Source: an uncultured Lachnospiraceae bacterium (GTDB lineage Bacteria > Bacillota > Clostridia > Lachnospirales > Lachnospiraceae). Taken from it: a stretch of 64,000 bases of DNA. This document shows positions 1 through 9,719 of this stretch, piece by piece. Position 1 is the stretch's first letter; each line of letters starts with the position of its first letter. The position numbers and the translations under genes are program-made. Below the pieces are notes generated by a model. The model saw only the letters and a list, made by a program, of their open reading frames with translations, was not told the DNA's origin and searched no databases. The DNA lies in NCBI GenBank assembly GCA_910584845.1, contig CAJUDH010000018.1, forward strand, positions 1-64,000, read 5' to 3'.

Positions 1-59
1 TCGAACTTGCGACCTCTGCGTCCCGAACGCAGCGCTCTACCAAACTGAGCCACGCCTCG
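1..59 (-). tRNA. tRNA-Pro (anticodon CGG), 3' part cut by window edge
   Basis: Read on the minus strand, the gene starts with acceptor CGAGGCG at 59-53. A D arm GCTC/GAGC follows, then an anticodon stem CTGCG/CGCAG with loop TTCGGGA, giving anticodon CGG (reads the proline codon CCG). The T arm begins (GCAAG TTCGA) and the gene runs off the left edge. A consensus promoter lies directly upstream at 71-99. Confidence 0.93.
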
Positions 60-70
60 ACACCTCTGAT

Positions 71-99
71 AGTATAATACGAATCACGGGTTTTGTCAA
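71..99 (-). promoter_or_regulatory. Sigma-A-type promoter of tRNA-Pro
   Basis: On the minus strand TTGACA (99-94) is separated by exactly 17 nt from TATACT (76-71), about 11 nt before the tRNA 5' end. It sits in the short gap after the polC stop, so the tRNA is transcribed separately from polC. Confidence 0.85.
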
Positions 100-145
100 C
101 AAATTTTTTAAATATTTTCCATTTAATTTTATGCCCGCCGCCCCG

Positions 146-3100
146 TCAGGCGAAGTCAAACAGCGACAATTGGTTGCTTTCCGGCAGATCCCCCAAAAGC
201 CCCATGTCCGCCATCCAATCGCATAAGGTTTTGCTGATCTTCGCCCGGTTTCGGAAATCTTCACGGGACAGGAACGCCCCCTCTGTCGCAGCTTCCTCCA
301 AACTCTCCGCGGCTTTGTCCCCCATCCCGTCAATGCTGCTAAGGGAAGGCATCAATTTGCCGTCGATAATCTGGAAATGGTTGGCTTTTGCCCGGTAAAT
401 ATCCAAGGGCATAAATTCATATCCCCTGGCATACATCTCCTGCACAATCCGCATATCCCGCAGCGTGTCCTGTTCCTTTTTGGATAAGGAGTCGGCCCTT
501 TTCCGGTAATCTGCCAAAAAATATTCCAGCTTGTCCCTCCCCTGGCACATAAGTTCATAAGAGAACCCACTGGCACGGATACTGAAAAACGCCGCATAAT
601 AAGCCAGCGGATGAAACACTTTACAATAAGCCACCCGCCAGGCCATCATCACATAAGCCGCCGCATGGGCTTTGGGGAACATGTATTTGATTTTCAGGCA
701 GGAATCAATGTACCACTGGGGCACATCATGCTTTTTCATCTCCTCAATCCAGTCCGGTTTTAACCCTTTCCCTTTCCGGACGCTTTCCATGATGGTAAAG
801 GAAAGGCCTTCTTCCATGCCCTGTTGGATCAGGTATACCATAATGTCGTCGCGGCAGCAAATAGCGGTCTGGATGGTAGCCTGCCCGCTTAAAATCAAAT
901 CCTTGGCATTGCCCAGCCACACGTCCGTGCCATGGGCCAGGCCGGCAATCCGTACCAAGTCGGAAAAATATTTCGGCTGGGCGTCGATCAACATCTGCAT
1001 GGCAAAATCCGTGCCAAATTCCGGGATCCCCATGGCCCCCAGCTGGCATCCCCCAATATCTTCCGGGGTGATCCCCAGGGCCGATGTATTTTGGAACAAA
1101 GTCATCACTTCCGGGGAATCTAGGGGAATATCCTTAACCGGATCCAGCCCGGTGAGGTCCTGGAGCATACGGATCATGGTAGGGTCGTCGTGCCCCAGAA
1201 TATCCAGTTTCAATAAATTATGGTCAATGGAGTGGTAGTCAAAGTGGGTGGTGACCGTCTTGGTGGCCATATCGTTGGCCGGCCTTTGCACCGGGGTGAA
1301 AGAATAGATCTCTTCCCCTATGGGCAGCACTACAATGCCCCCGGGATGCTGCCCCGTAGTCCGGCGCACCCCAACACAGCCCTGAACGATCCGGTCAATC
1401 TCACAGTTGCGCTTGTGGATGCCCCGTTCCTCATAATACCGCTTCACATAGCCGAAAGCCGTTTTGTCCGCCAATGTGCCGATGGTCCCTGCGCGGAAAG
1501 TCTGGCCTTTCCCGAAAATCACTTCCGTATAGTCATGGGCTTTGCTCTGGTACTCACCGGAAAAATTCAGGTCAATATCCGGTTCCTTGTCCCCTTTAAA
1601 CCCCAGGAAAGTTTCAAAGGGAATGTCAAACCCGGCCTTTGTCAAAGGCGTACCGCAAGACGGGCAATCTTTGTCCGGCATATCGCAGCCTGCCATACCG
1701 GAAAACCTCTTCACTTCTTCGGAATCGAAATCGTAGTAATGGCAGTGGGGGCAATAATAATGGGGGCTTAAAGGGTTTACTTCCGTGATACCGGACATGG
1801 TAGCCACAAAAGAAGAGCCCACCGACCCCCGGGAACCCACCAGGTAACCGTCTTCATTGGATTTCCACACCAGCTTTTGGGCGATAATGTACATAACGGC
1901 AAAACCATTGGAAATAATGGAATTCAGTTCCCGTTCCAGCCTTTCCACCACGATAGAAGGCAGGTCTTCCCCGTACATCTCATGTGCCCGCCCATAGCAG
2001 ATCTCGCGCAATGCCTCATCGGAATTTTCAATCACCGGCGGGCATTTATCCGGCCGCACCGGGGCAATCCGCTCACACATATCAGCGATTTTCCGGGTGT
2101 TTAAGATTACCACTTCCTCCGCTTTGTCCGGCCCTAAATAATCAAACTCCTGCAGCATTTCCTCTGTCGTGCGCAAAAACAACGGGGCCTGTTGGTCTGC
2201 GTCGCTGAAATTTTGCCCTGCCATCAAAATCCGCCGGTATACTTCGTCTTCCGGATTCAAAAAATGTACGTCGCAAGTGGCGCAGACCGGTTTGTCCAAC
2301 TCTTCCCCCATGCGCACAATCCGCCGGTTCAGCTCTTTTAGGTCCTCTACGGATTTCACCGTGCTCTTTTCGTCCCGCAGCATAAACTCATTGTTCCCTA
2401 AGGGCTGGATTTCCAGATAATCATAAAATGAGGCGATTTTCATAAGCTCAGCCTTCGGCAGCCCCCGCAGCATAGCCTGGTACAATTCCCCCGCCTCGCA
2501 GGCAGAACCGATAATCAGCCCTTCCCGGTACTGGTCCAGCAAACTTTTGGGTATTCTGGGCCGTTTGGCAAAATATTGGATATGGGACCAGGAAACCAGC
2601 CGGTATAAATTGGTCCGCCCCACCTCATTTTTGGCAAGGATAATCACATGGTAGGTGGGAAGTTTCCGGATTATGTTCGCGCCAATGGCATTCATCTCGT
2701 TGAGCTGGTCCAGGTTTTCTACGTCCCTGTCCCGCAGCATTTTCACGAATTTCACAAAAATTTCTGCCGTTGCCCCTGCGTCGTCCACGGCCCGGTGATG
2801 GTTTTCCAAAGAAATATTCAGCGCCTTGGCTACGGTATCCAGCTTAAACCGGTTCAAATTGGGGAGCAGGTGGCGGGCCATGGCCACCGTGTCCAACACC
2901 GTAGGCGCAAATTCCATCCCTTGTTTCCTGGCCTCATGGGCAATAAATCCCACATCAAAAGAGGCATTATGGGCCACCAGGGCACAATCCTGGCAAAATG
3001 CCAGAAACCGGGGCAAAGCCGCGTCAATTTTCGGCGCCGCCAGCACCATGTTGTCATTGATCCCTGTCAGCTGCTCTATGTTGAACGGGATGGGCACATC

Positions 3101-4627
3101 CGGGTTTACAAAGGTACTAAACTTCTCCGTAATAGTCCCTTCCACCACCTTTACCGCGCCGATTTCGATAATATGGTTTTTTTCCGGGCTAAACCCGGTA
3201 GTCTCGATGTCAAACACCACATAGGAACCGGAAAGGCTTTGCCCCCGGGAATTTTCCACCAGCTCTTTCTTGTCGTCCACCAAGTACCCTTCTACCCCGT
3301 AGAGGATTTTAAAATCATCCTCTTTGTCCAGGGCGTGGCTGGCGTCGGGAAAAGCCTGGACACATCCATGGTCTGTCACGGCGATTGCCGGCATCCCCCA
3401 GGCCTTCGCCCGCTTTACCAAGTCTTTGACCTCGGAAACCCCGTCCATATCGCTCATTTTCGTATGGCAATGGAGTTCTACCCGTTTTACCGGGCTGTGG
3501 TCCATCCGTTTTGCGGTGAAATCCTCGGATTTCTTAATCCCCCTCACAGAACCGATGGACAATTCGCCGTCGAACCGGTCTATGGTGGCCATCCCCTGCA
3601 GGCGGATAAAGCCCCCCGGGGCCACAGCCTTGTCCATGTCCTCCAGGGAACCCTCATCCGCAAACATTTTTACCGTAATGGTATCCGTAAAATCGGTTAA
3701 ATGGAATATGATAATGGTCTTGCCGCTGCGCAGAAGCCGGCTCTCTTTATCCAAGACTTTCCCCCGGACCGTTACCTGCCCCACTTCCCCTTCGATCTTG
3801 TCGATCTCTATAAAATCATCTTCAAAATCCCGGCCAAACAACACGTCCGGATTGTCGGATTTTTTGGCGCGGTAGCCGCCCCTTTCGCTCCAATCGCCTT
3901 TTTTAATGCCATTCTTACGGGCGCCGCCGGGCGCGGCGCCGTTGTTCGCAGCGCTGCCTGCCCCATGGTCCCTGCCTGCCGTTTCCTTTTTGGCACCCGC
4001 CCCCGGGCTGGCTGCCGCGGCTGCGCCGGCCATAGTCTGGCCCAAGGCAGGCAAAGCCTGTGGGGACATACGGCTTTCCTGTTGCCGGGCCAAGCCCCCC
4101 CTTCCCGCAGCCGCCTCCGTTTTTTCCGCCGGTATGTAGGTAAAAGCCACTTCCACCGGCAGCCCGCAGCGTTCATGGAACACTTTCTCCAGCACCCGCT
4201 TTAAATCCCCGGCTTTTTCTTTATTGACCATGGTATCTTCAACGGACATGCAAAGCAAATCCGGCTGGGGGAACCGGCATTTTGCCTTGCGCAGCATGCC
4301 GTACTCCACGATGCTGTAATGCTTCAGTTCCATCAAAAGGCTGTCCCGGTATGCCTGCAGCAGCTTCTCCGGCGTATACTGGCCGGATAGCCGGTATTTT
4401 TCCATAATTTTGATCTGGACCCGTTTCCCCGGAAACAGCTGGTCCCGGATCCCCTTTTCCAAATCCATAATATTTTTTTTGTGGATCAGCCGGGGGCTTA
4501 TAATAAAAATACGGATCGAGCCCCGGTCCCGGCTCATGGAAACTTTCTCCACTTCCACCAGGCCCAAAAGCTCCTCCATCTGGTTTGCCAAACGCAGCCC
4601 GTGAAATACTTCCAAAAATGGTTTCAT
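146..4627 (-). CDS. polC: DNA polymerase III PolC-type alpha subunit
   Basis: This is the replicative DNA polymerase of low-GC Gram-positives, with built-in 3'-5' proofreading. The 1493 residues show the PolC order: an N-terminal domain, an OB fold (about 280-360), a PHP domain (HCHTKMSDMDG near 386) interrupted by a DnaQ-type exonuclease (DIETTG near 473, later HHRAVDDA), then the polymerase core with PDIDLNFSGEYQ. It ends with a SNQLSLFDF sequence that resembles a beta-clamp-binding motif. The length is slightly above the roughly 1440 of Bacillus PolC. The excess is a low-complexity Ala/Gly-rich linker at residues about 170-250. It is the last gene of the leftward ispG-polC run, 49 nt after ispG. 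Confidence 0.98.
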   Translation of the reverse strand: MKPFLEVFHGLRLANQMEELLGLVEVEKVSMSRDRGSIRIFIISPRLIHKKNIMDLEKGIRDQLFPGKRVQIKIMEKYRLSGQYTPEKLLQAYRDSLLMELKHYSIVEYGMLRKAKCRFPQPDLLCMSVEDTMVNKEKAGDLKRVLEKVFHERCGLPVEVAFTYIPAEKTEAAAGRGGLARQQESRMSPQALPALGQTMAGAAAAASPGAGAKKETAGRDHGAGSAANNGAAPGGARKNGIKKGDWSERGGYRAKKSDNPDVLFGRDFEDDFIEIDKIEGEVGQVTVRGKVLDKESRLLRSGKTIIIFHLTDFTDTITVKMFADEGSLEDMDKAVAPGGFIRLQGMATIDRFDGELSIGSVRGIKKSEDFTAKRMDHSPVKRVELHCHTKMSDMDGVSEVKDLVKRAKAWGMPAIAVTDHGCVQAFPDASHALDKEDDFKILYGVEGYLVDDKKELVENSRGQSLSGSYVVFDIETTGFSPEKNHIIEIGAVKVVEGTITEKFSTFVNPDVPIPFNIEQLTGINDNMVLAAPKIDAALPRFLAFCQDCALVAHNASFDVGFIAHEARKQGMEFAPTVLDTVAMARHLLPNLNRFKLDTVAKALNISLENHHRAVDDAGATAEIFVKFVKMLRDRDVENLDQLNEMNAIGANIIRKLPTYHVIILAKNEVGRTNLYRLVSWSHIQYFAKRPRIPKSLLDQYREGLIIGSACEAGELYQAMLRGLPKAELMKIASFYDYLEIQPLGNNEFMLRDEKSTVKSVEDLKELNRRIVRMGEELDKPVCATCDVHFLNPEDEVYRRILMAGQNFSDADQQAPLFLRTTEEMLQEFDYLGPDKAEEVVILNTRKIADMCERIAPVRPDKCPPVIENSDEALREICYGRAHEMYGEDLPSIVVERLERELNSIISNGFAVMYIIAQKLVWKSNEDGYLVGSRGSVGSSFVATMSGITEVNPLSPHYYCPHCHYYDFDSEEVKRFSGMAGCDMPDKDCPSCGTPLTKAGFDIPFETFLGFKGDKEPDIDLNFSGEYQSKAHDYTEVIFGKGQTFRAGTIGTLADKTAFGYVKRYYEERGIHKRNCEIDRIVQGCVGVRRTTGQHPGGIVVLPIGEEIYSFTPVQRPANDMATKTVTTHFDYHSIDHNLLKLDILGHDDPTMIRMLQDLTGLDPVKDIPLDSPEVMTLFQNTSALGITPEDIGGCQLGAMGIPEFGTDFAMQMLIDAQPKYFSDLVRIAGLAHGTDVWLGNAKDLILSGQATIQTAICCRDDIMVYLIQQGMEEGLSFTIMESVRKGKGLKPDWIEEMKKHDVPQWYIDSCLKIKYMFPKAHAAAYVMMAWRVAYCKVFHPLAYYAAFFSIRASGFSYELMCQGRDKLEYFLADYRKRADSLSKKEQDTLRDMRIVQEMYARGYEFMPLDIYRAKANHFQIIDGKLMPSLSSIDGMGDKAAESLEEAATEGAFLSREDFRNRAKISKTLCDWMADMGLLGDLPESNQLSLFDFA

Positions 4628-4676
4628 CGACTCCCCCCTTACCTTCCCCTAATTCCTGCTTTCCCGGCATTTCAAT

Positions 4677-5741
4677 TTAAAGGTTTTGCCCCATTTTAAC
4701 CAGCTCTTCCCGTAACGCTGCCAAAAGCTGCCCCTCCGGCAATTTGCGGACCACCTGGCCATGGCGGATCAATAATCCTTCCCCAATGCCTCCGGCAATG
4801 CCCAGATCCGCCTCTTTGGCTTCCCCGGGGCCGTTGACCACGCAGCCCATTACAGCCACCTTTATATTTAGGTGGTCAAACTCCGCCACCATGTTCTCCA
4901 CCTGGTTTGCCAGGCGGATCAAATCAATCCGTGTGCGGCCGCAGGTAGGGCAGGACACCACCTCCACCCCGCCCTTCCTCAGCCCTAAAGCCCGCAAAAT
5001 CAGCTTTGCCGATTTGATTTCCTCCACCGGTTCCCCGGTCAGGGATACGCGGACCGTATCGCCGATCCCCTGGTTTAGGATAATACCCAGGCCCACGGCA
5101 GATTTGATGTTTCCGGAAGTCAAAGTGCCTGCCTCCGTTATCCCCACATGCAGCGGATAGCGGGTCTTTTGGCTGATAAGTTCATGGGCTTTGACGCTCA
5201 TCATCACATGGGAGGACTTAATGCTGATTACCAGGTTGCCATATCCCATATCTTCGATCATAGCCACTTTTTCCAGGGCGCTTTCCACGATGCCCTCGGC
5301 CGTGACGCCGCCGTATTTTTCCAGGAAATGCTTCTCCAGGGAACCGCTGTTGACGCCTACCCGGATGGGGATATTTCCTTCCCTCGCCTTGTCCACTACG
5401 GCCTTCACCCGCTCCCGGGCCCCAATGTTGCCGGGATTGATCCGGATTTTGTCGGCGCCATGCTCGATGGCGGCAATGGCCAGCCGATAGTCAAAATGGA
5501 TGTCTGCAACTAATGGGATATGGATTTGTTTTTTTATGGCTTTCAGGCTTTTTGCCGCCTCCATGGTAGGCACTGCCACCCGGATAATTTCACAGCCCGC
5601 CCGCTCCAGCTCATGGATCTGGTTTACCGTCTTTTCCACATCCTCGGTCTTGGTGTTGCACATAGACTGGATCCGGATCGGGTTTTGGCCGCCCATGGCC
5701 AGGCCCCCAACCTTTATTTCCTTCGTGTTTCTTGGACTCAT
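4677..5741 (-). CDS. ispG: 4-hydroxy-3-methylbut-2-enyl diphosphate synthase (flavodoxin/ferredoxin)
   Basis: IspG carries out the penultimate step of the MEP isoprenoid pathway, converting MEcPP to HMBPP with a [4Fe-4S] cluster. The 354 residues carry the TIM-barrel opening (MGGQNPIRIQSM) and the cluster cysteines in SCPTCGRTRIDL and MGCVVNGPGEA. The frame is open further upstream, but the start at 5741 is preferred: GGGAG precedes that ATG by a few bases and the protein then has normal length. It shares the leftward cluster with dxr and rseP, so two MEP genes lie together. Confidence 0.96.
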   Translation of the reverse strand: MSPRNTKEIKVGGLAMGGQNPIRIQSMCNTKTEDVEKTVNQIHELERAGCEIIRVAVPTMEAAKSLKAIKKQIHIPLVADIHFDYRLAIAAIEHGADKIRINPGNIGARERVKAVVDKAREGNIPIRVGVNSGSLEKHFLEKYGGVTAEGIVESALEKVAMIEDMGYGNLVISIKSSHVMMSVKAHELISQKTRYPLHVGITEAGTLTSGNIKSAVGLGIILNQGIGDTVRVSLTGEPVEEIKSAKLILRALGLRKGGVEVVSCPTCGRTRIDLIRLANQVENMVAEFDHLNIKVAVMGCVVNGPGEAKEADLGIAGGIGEGLLIRHGQVVRKLPEGQLLAALREELVKMGQNL

Positions 5742-5833
5742 CTCTACTCCCTTTCCGGCTTGCAGCGTTCCACAAATAGATTTTGCCAATATTGCCGGCT
5801 TCCTGCGGCCCCTAAAAGGGCACCTGGTATGCC

Positions 5834-5936
5834 GGCGCATCCCGCTCTTAAGCCTACCCGAAACCGTTACACAATGGCACGCCAAAAGGCCGCCCTTGGC
5901 GCGGCGCATCCCGCCTAACCTACGTCAAACCGTTAC
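5834..5936. repeat. Imperfect direct repeat between rseP and ispG
   Basis: Two copies of roughly 35 nt share GGCGCATCCCGC followed, after a variable centre, by AAACCGTTACA. They lie at 5834-5871 and 5903-5936. The second copy includes the rseP stop codon. The 191-nt rseP-ispG gap is otherwise featureless. It could be a small local duplication; no function is evident. Confidence 0.5.
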
Positions 5937-7003
5937 AGCAGTTTGCGGATGTCGTTAAAGAGCACCAGCACCATAAGCATCATCAATACCACCATGCCGG
6001 CGGCATGGACCATCCCTTCCTTTTCCGGGTTGACCGGCCTGCCCCGCAACAGCTCCACAAATAGAAACAGTAGCCGCCCGCCGTCCAAGGCAGGTATGGG
6101 CAGCAGGTTCATAATCCCCAAAGTGGCGCTTAATAAAAGCCCCCAAGTCGCCAATACATTGATAAGGGCCGCCATGCCTTCCTTCTGCCCTTCCTCTATG
6201 GTTTCCCCCACCATGGTCACGATCCCTACCGGCCCGGCTACCGAGTCCTGTACTTTCATCTGCCCCTGGAACAGCATCCGTATGCCGTCAATGGTAGTGG
6301 CAACACAGTACTTTACCTCATACAGGCTGAAACTTAAAAATTCTATGGGGTTTTGGGCCTTTTGGTAATTGCCGTAAAAACTTACCCCCATCATATAAGC
6401 CTGGTATTCCTGGTTAAATTCCGGGACCAGCTGGGTTACCCGGGCTTCCCATGCCTTTGCGTTTTCCCAGGAACCGCCCTTTGGCCTTTCATACCGCAAA
6501 GTCAACGGTTCCCCCGGATGGGACATCAGGTACATGGACACGTCCCGTCGGGAAGACACTTTCCTCTTGTTAATCCGGGTCAGCTTATCCCCTGGCTGCA
6601 GCCCGGCTGCAGCGGCGGGGGAGCCTTCCACCACCTCATATAAAATAGGCATGTCGTGCCCTACCTGGGCCACGGTCACCATGGCAAAAAACAATGCCAG
6701 GACCAGGTTAAAAATAGGCCCTGCCGCAATCACCGAAATCCTTGCCCAAACGGATTTGCTGTTAAAAGCTTTCGGTCCGGCATTGTCCGCGTCCTCCCCG
6801 ACCATCATGCATGAGCCCCCAAAAGGCAGGCACTTCAGGGAATATCGGGTTTCCCCCCGGACAACGCTGCACAGGCGGGGCCCCATGCCAATGGAAAATT
6901 CCACCACGCCGATGCCGTTTAGTTTGGCAAGCAAAAAATGCCCAAACTCGTGGACCAGTACAAGCACGCCAAACAACAATATCCCTGCCAGAATATTCAG
7001 CAA
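5933..7003 (-). CDS. rseP: RIP metalloprotease RseP (site-2 protease)
   Basis: This is an intramembrane zinc protease that cleaves anti-sigma factors and remnant signal peptides within the membrane. The 356 residues have the active-site HEFGH at 18-22 in the first membrane helix, a central PDZ domain (about 115-200) and the C-terminal NLLPIPALDGGR motif that supplies the third zinc ligand. Translation appears to start at a TTG (7003), one base after the dxr stop, with AGGTGG at the end of dxr serving as ribosome binding site. That suggests translational coupling. Confidence 0.95.
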   Translation of the reverse strand: MLNILAGILLFGVLVLVHEFGHFLLAKLNGIGVVEFSIGMGPRLCSVVRGETRYSLKCLPFGGSCMMVGEDADNAGPKAFNSKSVWARISVIAAGPIFNLVLALFFAMVTVAQVGHDMPILYEVVEGSPAAAAGLQPGDKLTRINKRKVSSRRDVSMYLMSHPGEPLTLRYERPKGGSWENAKAWEARVTQLVPEFNQEYQAYMMGVSFYGNYQKAQNPIEFLSFSLYEVKYCVATTIDGIRMLFQGQMKVQDSVAGPVGIVTMVGETIEEGQKEGMAALINVLATWGLLLSATLGIMNLLPIPALDGGRLLFLFVELLRGRPVNPEKEGMVHAAGMVVLMMLMVLVLFNDIRKLL

Positions 7004-7004
7004 A

Positions 7005-8147
7005 TTACCACCTGCTTTCTATATATTCATAAGTTTCCCGTTCCGCAGCCAAAATCTGCTCTACATTTGGCTGTTCCACCACTTGGTGGTGTTCCATGGC
7101 GCCTTGGATCATATCAAGGATCGTTAAATATGAAATTTCTTTTTTCAAAAACCGGGCCACTGCATATTCGTTGGCCGCATTGTATACCGTAGGGAGGGAT
7201 CCGCCCCTTTTTCCCGCCTCATACGCCAATTTCAGCCCCCGAAACACCTCCATGTCCGGCTCCTCAAAGGTGATATTGCCTAACTTTGCAAAATCCAGCC
7301 TTTCCCCGGGAAGGGGCCTGCGCTCCGGATAATATAAGGCATACTGGATAGGCAGCTTCATATCCGGCACGCCCAGCTGGGCCATCACCGCGCCGTCCTC
7401 AAATTCGACCATGGAATGGATCACGCTCTGGGGCTGAACCACTACCTGCACCTGGTCCATCCCGACGCCAAAAAGCCACCTGGCTTCCATTACCTCCAGC
7501 CCTTTGTTGACCATGGTAGAAGAATCAATGGTGATTTTCCTCCCCATGTTCCAGTTGGGGTGTTTTAATGCATCCTCCACCTGGACCTTGGCAAGCTGTT
7601 CGCGGCTCCAGCCGCGGAAAGGGCCTCCGGAAGCCGTCAAAAGCAGCTTATGGACGGCCTTTTTGTCTTCTCCGTTCAGGCACTGGAATATGGCGCTGTG
7701 TTCACTGTCCACCGGCAGGACCTTTACCCCCTTTTCTTTTGCCAGCGGTATAATCTTATGCCCTGCGGTGACCAGGGTTTCCTTGTTGGCCAATGCAATG
7801 TCTTTCCCCGCTTCCATGGCGGCTATGGTTGGCCGGATACCCAGCATCCCCACGATGGCTGTTACCAAAATTTCCGCCTGGGGGTGTGTGGCCACCTCCA
7901 AAAGCCCATCCATGCCCCATACCACCCGCACAGGCCGGTCGGCCAGCAAAACCTTCAGCTCCCGGGCCTTTTCTTCCTCCCAGGCACAAACCAAAGCCGG
8001 GCAAAATTTTCTGGCCTGCTGTTCCAGCAGGCGGATGTTGCTGCCGGCAGCCAGCGCCGTCACCTCAATATCAGGGTTCTGCTCCACGATTTCCAGGGTT
8101 TGTGTCCCAATGGAACCGGTGGAGCCAAGTATGGCTATCTTTTTCAT
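7005..8147 (-). CDS. dxr: 1-deoxy-D-xylulose 5-phosphate reductoisomerase
   Basis: Dxr is the committed enzyme of the MEP pathway, converting DXP to MEP with NADPH. The 380 residues open with the dinucleotide-binding GSTGSIGTQTLEI. They contain NKETLVTAG, the metal-binding region around VDSEHSAIFQCL, and SGGPFRG. The length is typical. The stop is one base from the rseP start, and cdsA ends 33 nt upstream, so the gene sits inside a tight operon. Confidence 0.97.
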   Translation of the reverse strand: MKKIAILGSTGSIGTQTLEIVEQNPDIEVTALAAGSNIRLLEQQARKFCPALVCAWEEEKARELKVLLADRPVRVVWGMDGLLEVATHPQAEILVTAIVGMLGIRPTIAAMEAGKDIALANKETLVTAGHKIIPLAKEKGVKVLPVDSEHSAIFQCLNGEDKKAVHKLLLTASGGPFRGWSREQLAKVQVEDALKHPNWNMGRKITIDSSTMVNKGLEVMEARWLFGVGMDQVQVVVQPQSVIHSMVEFEDGAVMAQLGVPDMKLPIQYALYYPERRPLPGERLDFAKLGNITFEEPDMEVFRGLKLAYEAGKRGGSLPTVYNAANEYAVARFLKKEISYLTILDMIQGAMEHHQVVEQPNVEQILAAERETYEYIESRW

Positions 8148-8180
8148 GTATTTTCATCCTCCGCCTTTTTAATGGCTGCC

Positions 8181-8981
8181 TTACCGTAGAAAAGTAACCG
8201 CGAAATAAATGGCCGGGGCCGTAAACAGCATACTGTCAAACCGGTCCAGGATCCCCCCGTGCCCCGGGATCACATGGCCGTAATCTTTGATCCCGTGGTT
8301 CCTTTTTATCGCCGATGCCGCCAGGTCGCCCACCTGGGAAATCACAGCCGCAATGGCGCAGGCCCCGGCGCAGGCCATCCGCGGCTGTGCAACCTCTGCC
8401 ATTTTCGGCCCGAACAAGCATGCGTAAAGGAAGCCCAGGACCGCCGCCCCCAAAACGCCGCCCAATGCGCCTTCTATGGTCTTTTTGGGGCTGAGGGCCG
8501 GGGCCAGTTTATGTTTCCCCAACAGCACCCCCACGCAATAGGCGCATGTGTCGCATCCCCAGGAACTGATAAAAATCAGCCATACCAGGTACAGCCCGTC
8601 TGCCATGTCCCTCACCTGATAGAGGTAGGAGGGCATCACCGCCACATAAAATACGCCAAAAAAGGCTATGGCCACTTCTTCTGTCTTATATCTGGGGAAG
8701 CAAAAGACATAGAGCGCCATCAGCGCCATCAGCGCCACAATGGCCATCAGCGTAACATACTGCTGCCCTTCAAACCAGACCAGCCCATAATACGCCACCA
8801 CGATCCCATATCCCGTCAACCCCAGAAGGTTTTTTTCCATCCCCATCACCCGGTATAATTCAAACAGCCCCATCATAGAAATCAAGCCTGCCACCACATA
8901 AAGGATCCCGCCGCCCTTCCCTACAATCAGGATAGCAAAAATGACCAGAATAATACCGCTAACCAGACGCTTACCAAACAT
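8181..8981 (-). CDS. cdsA: Phosphatidate cytidylyltransferase
   Basis: CdsA makes CDP-diacylglycerol from phosphatidic acid and CTP, the entry to phospholipid synthesis. The 266-residue protein is built of several membrane helices. It shows the family signature near the C-terminus (SPKKTIEGALGG, then GDLAASAIKRNHGIKDYG and PGHGGILDRFDS). It lies 15 nt downstream of uppS and upstream of dxr in the usual firmicute order. Confidence 0.96.
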   Translation of the reverse strand: MFGKRLVSGIILVIFAILIVGKGGGILYVVAGLISMMGLFELYRVMGMEKNLLGLTGYGIVVAYYGLVWFEGQQYVTLMAIVALMALMALYVFCFPRYKTEEVAIAFFGVFYVAVMPSYLYQVRDMADGLYLVWLIFISSWGCDTCAYCVGVLLGKHKLAPALSPKKTIEGALGGVLGAAVLGFLYACLFGPKMAEVAQPRMACAGACAIAAVISQVGDLAASAIKRNHGIKDYGHVIPGHGGILDRFDSMLFTAPAIYFAVTFLR

Positions 8982-8996
8982 TCCGGACCTCCTTTG

Positions 8997-9719
8997 CTAC
9001 TTGGCGCCGCCAAATCTCCGGTTCCTCTTATTATACGCAAGAATTGCCTTTTCCCATTCCTCCTGATTGAAATCCGGCCACAGGCAGTCGGTAATGTAAA
9101 TTTCCGTGTAGGCCAGCTGCCACAGCAGGTAATTGGAAAGCCGCAGTTCCCCGCTGGTGCGGATCAGAAGATCCGGGTCCGGCATGCCCGCGGTGTCCAG
9201 ATAGGACTCCACCGTCTGTTCCGTAATCGTTTCCGCCTTTACCTGGCCGGCAGCACAATCCGCAGCCAGGCGGCGCACGGCCCGGGTGATTTCATCCCGG
9301 CTTCCGTAGTTGACTGCAATCACAAATGTCAGCCCCGTATTGTTCTCCGTCTCCGACTCCAGGCGGTTGATCCCTTCGATAATGTCTTTGGCAAACCGGG
9401 TCCGGTCCCCGACCATCCGCACGCGCACATTATTGGCGGAGGCAACTTTAAGCAGGCGGACCATATAATAACGGAACAGCTGCATCAACGCCCCTACCTC
9501 TTCCTCAGAGCGTTTCCAGTTTTCCGTGGAAAACCCATATACCGTCAAATACTCCACTCCTGACCGCGCCGCTATCTCCACGGTTTTTTCCACAGCCACG
9601 CAGCCCTGCTTGTGGCCTAGGCTCCGGGGCAGCCCCCGCCTTTTTGCCCAACGGCCATTCCCGTCCAGGATCAAAGCGATATGCCTGGGGACCACCATAT
9701 TCTCTAACTTTTGTTCCAT
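8997..9719 (-). CDS. uppS: Undecaprenyl diphosphate synthase (cis-prenyltransferase)
   Basis: UppS extends farnesyl diphosphate to the C55 carrier lipid used for peptidoglycan and teichoic acid synthesis. The 240 residues begin with the catalytic stretch ALILDGNGRWAKRRG and contain the LLIRTSGELRLSNYLLWQ substrate-binding motif. The frame is open for about 98 codons upstream, but an ATG at 9719 with GGAGG at good distance gives the normal length. The codons before it have no recognisable homology. Confidence 0.96.
   Translation of the reverse strand: MEQKLENMVVPRHIALILDGNGRWAKRRGLPRSLGHKQGCVAVEKTVEIAARSGVEYLTVYGFSTENWKRSEEEVGALMQLFRYYMVRLLKVASANNVRVRMVGDRTRFAKDIIEGINRLESETENNTGLTFVIAVNYGSRDEITRAVRRLAADCAAGQVKAETITEQTVESYLDTAGMPDPDLLIRTSGELRLSNYLLWQLAYTEIYITDCLWPDFNQEEWEKAILAYNKRNRRFGGAK

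Noticed and set aside
2648..3700. 350-codon plus-strand ORF opposite polC
   Set aside because: It is antisense to the exonuclease and PHP domains of polC; the sequence shows no domain pattern.
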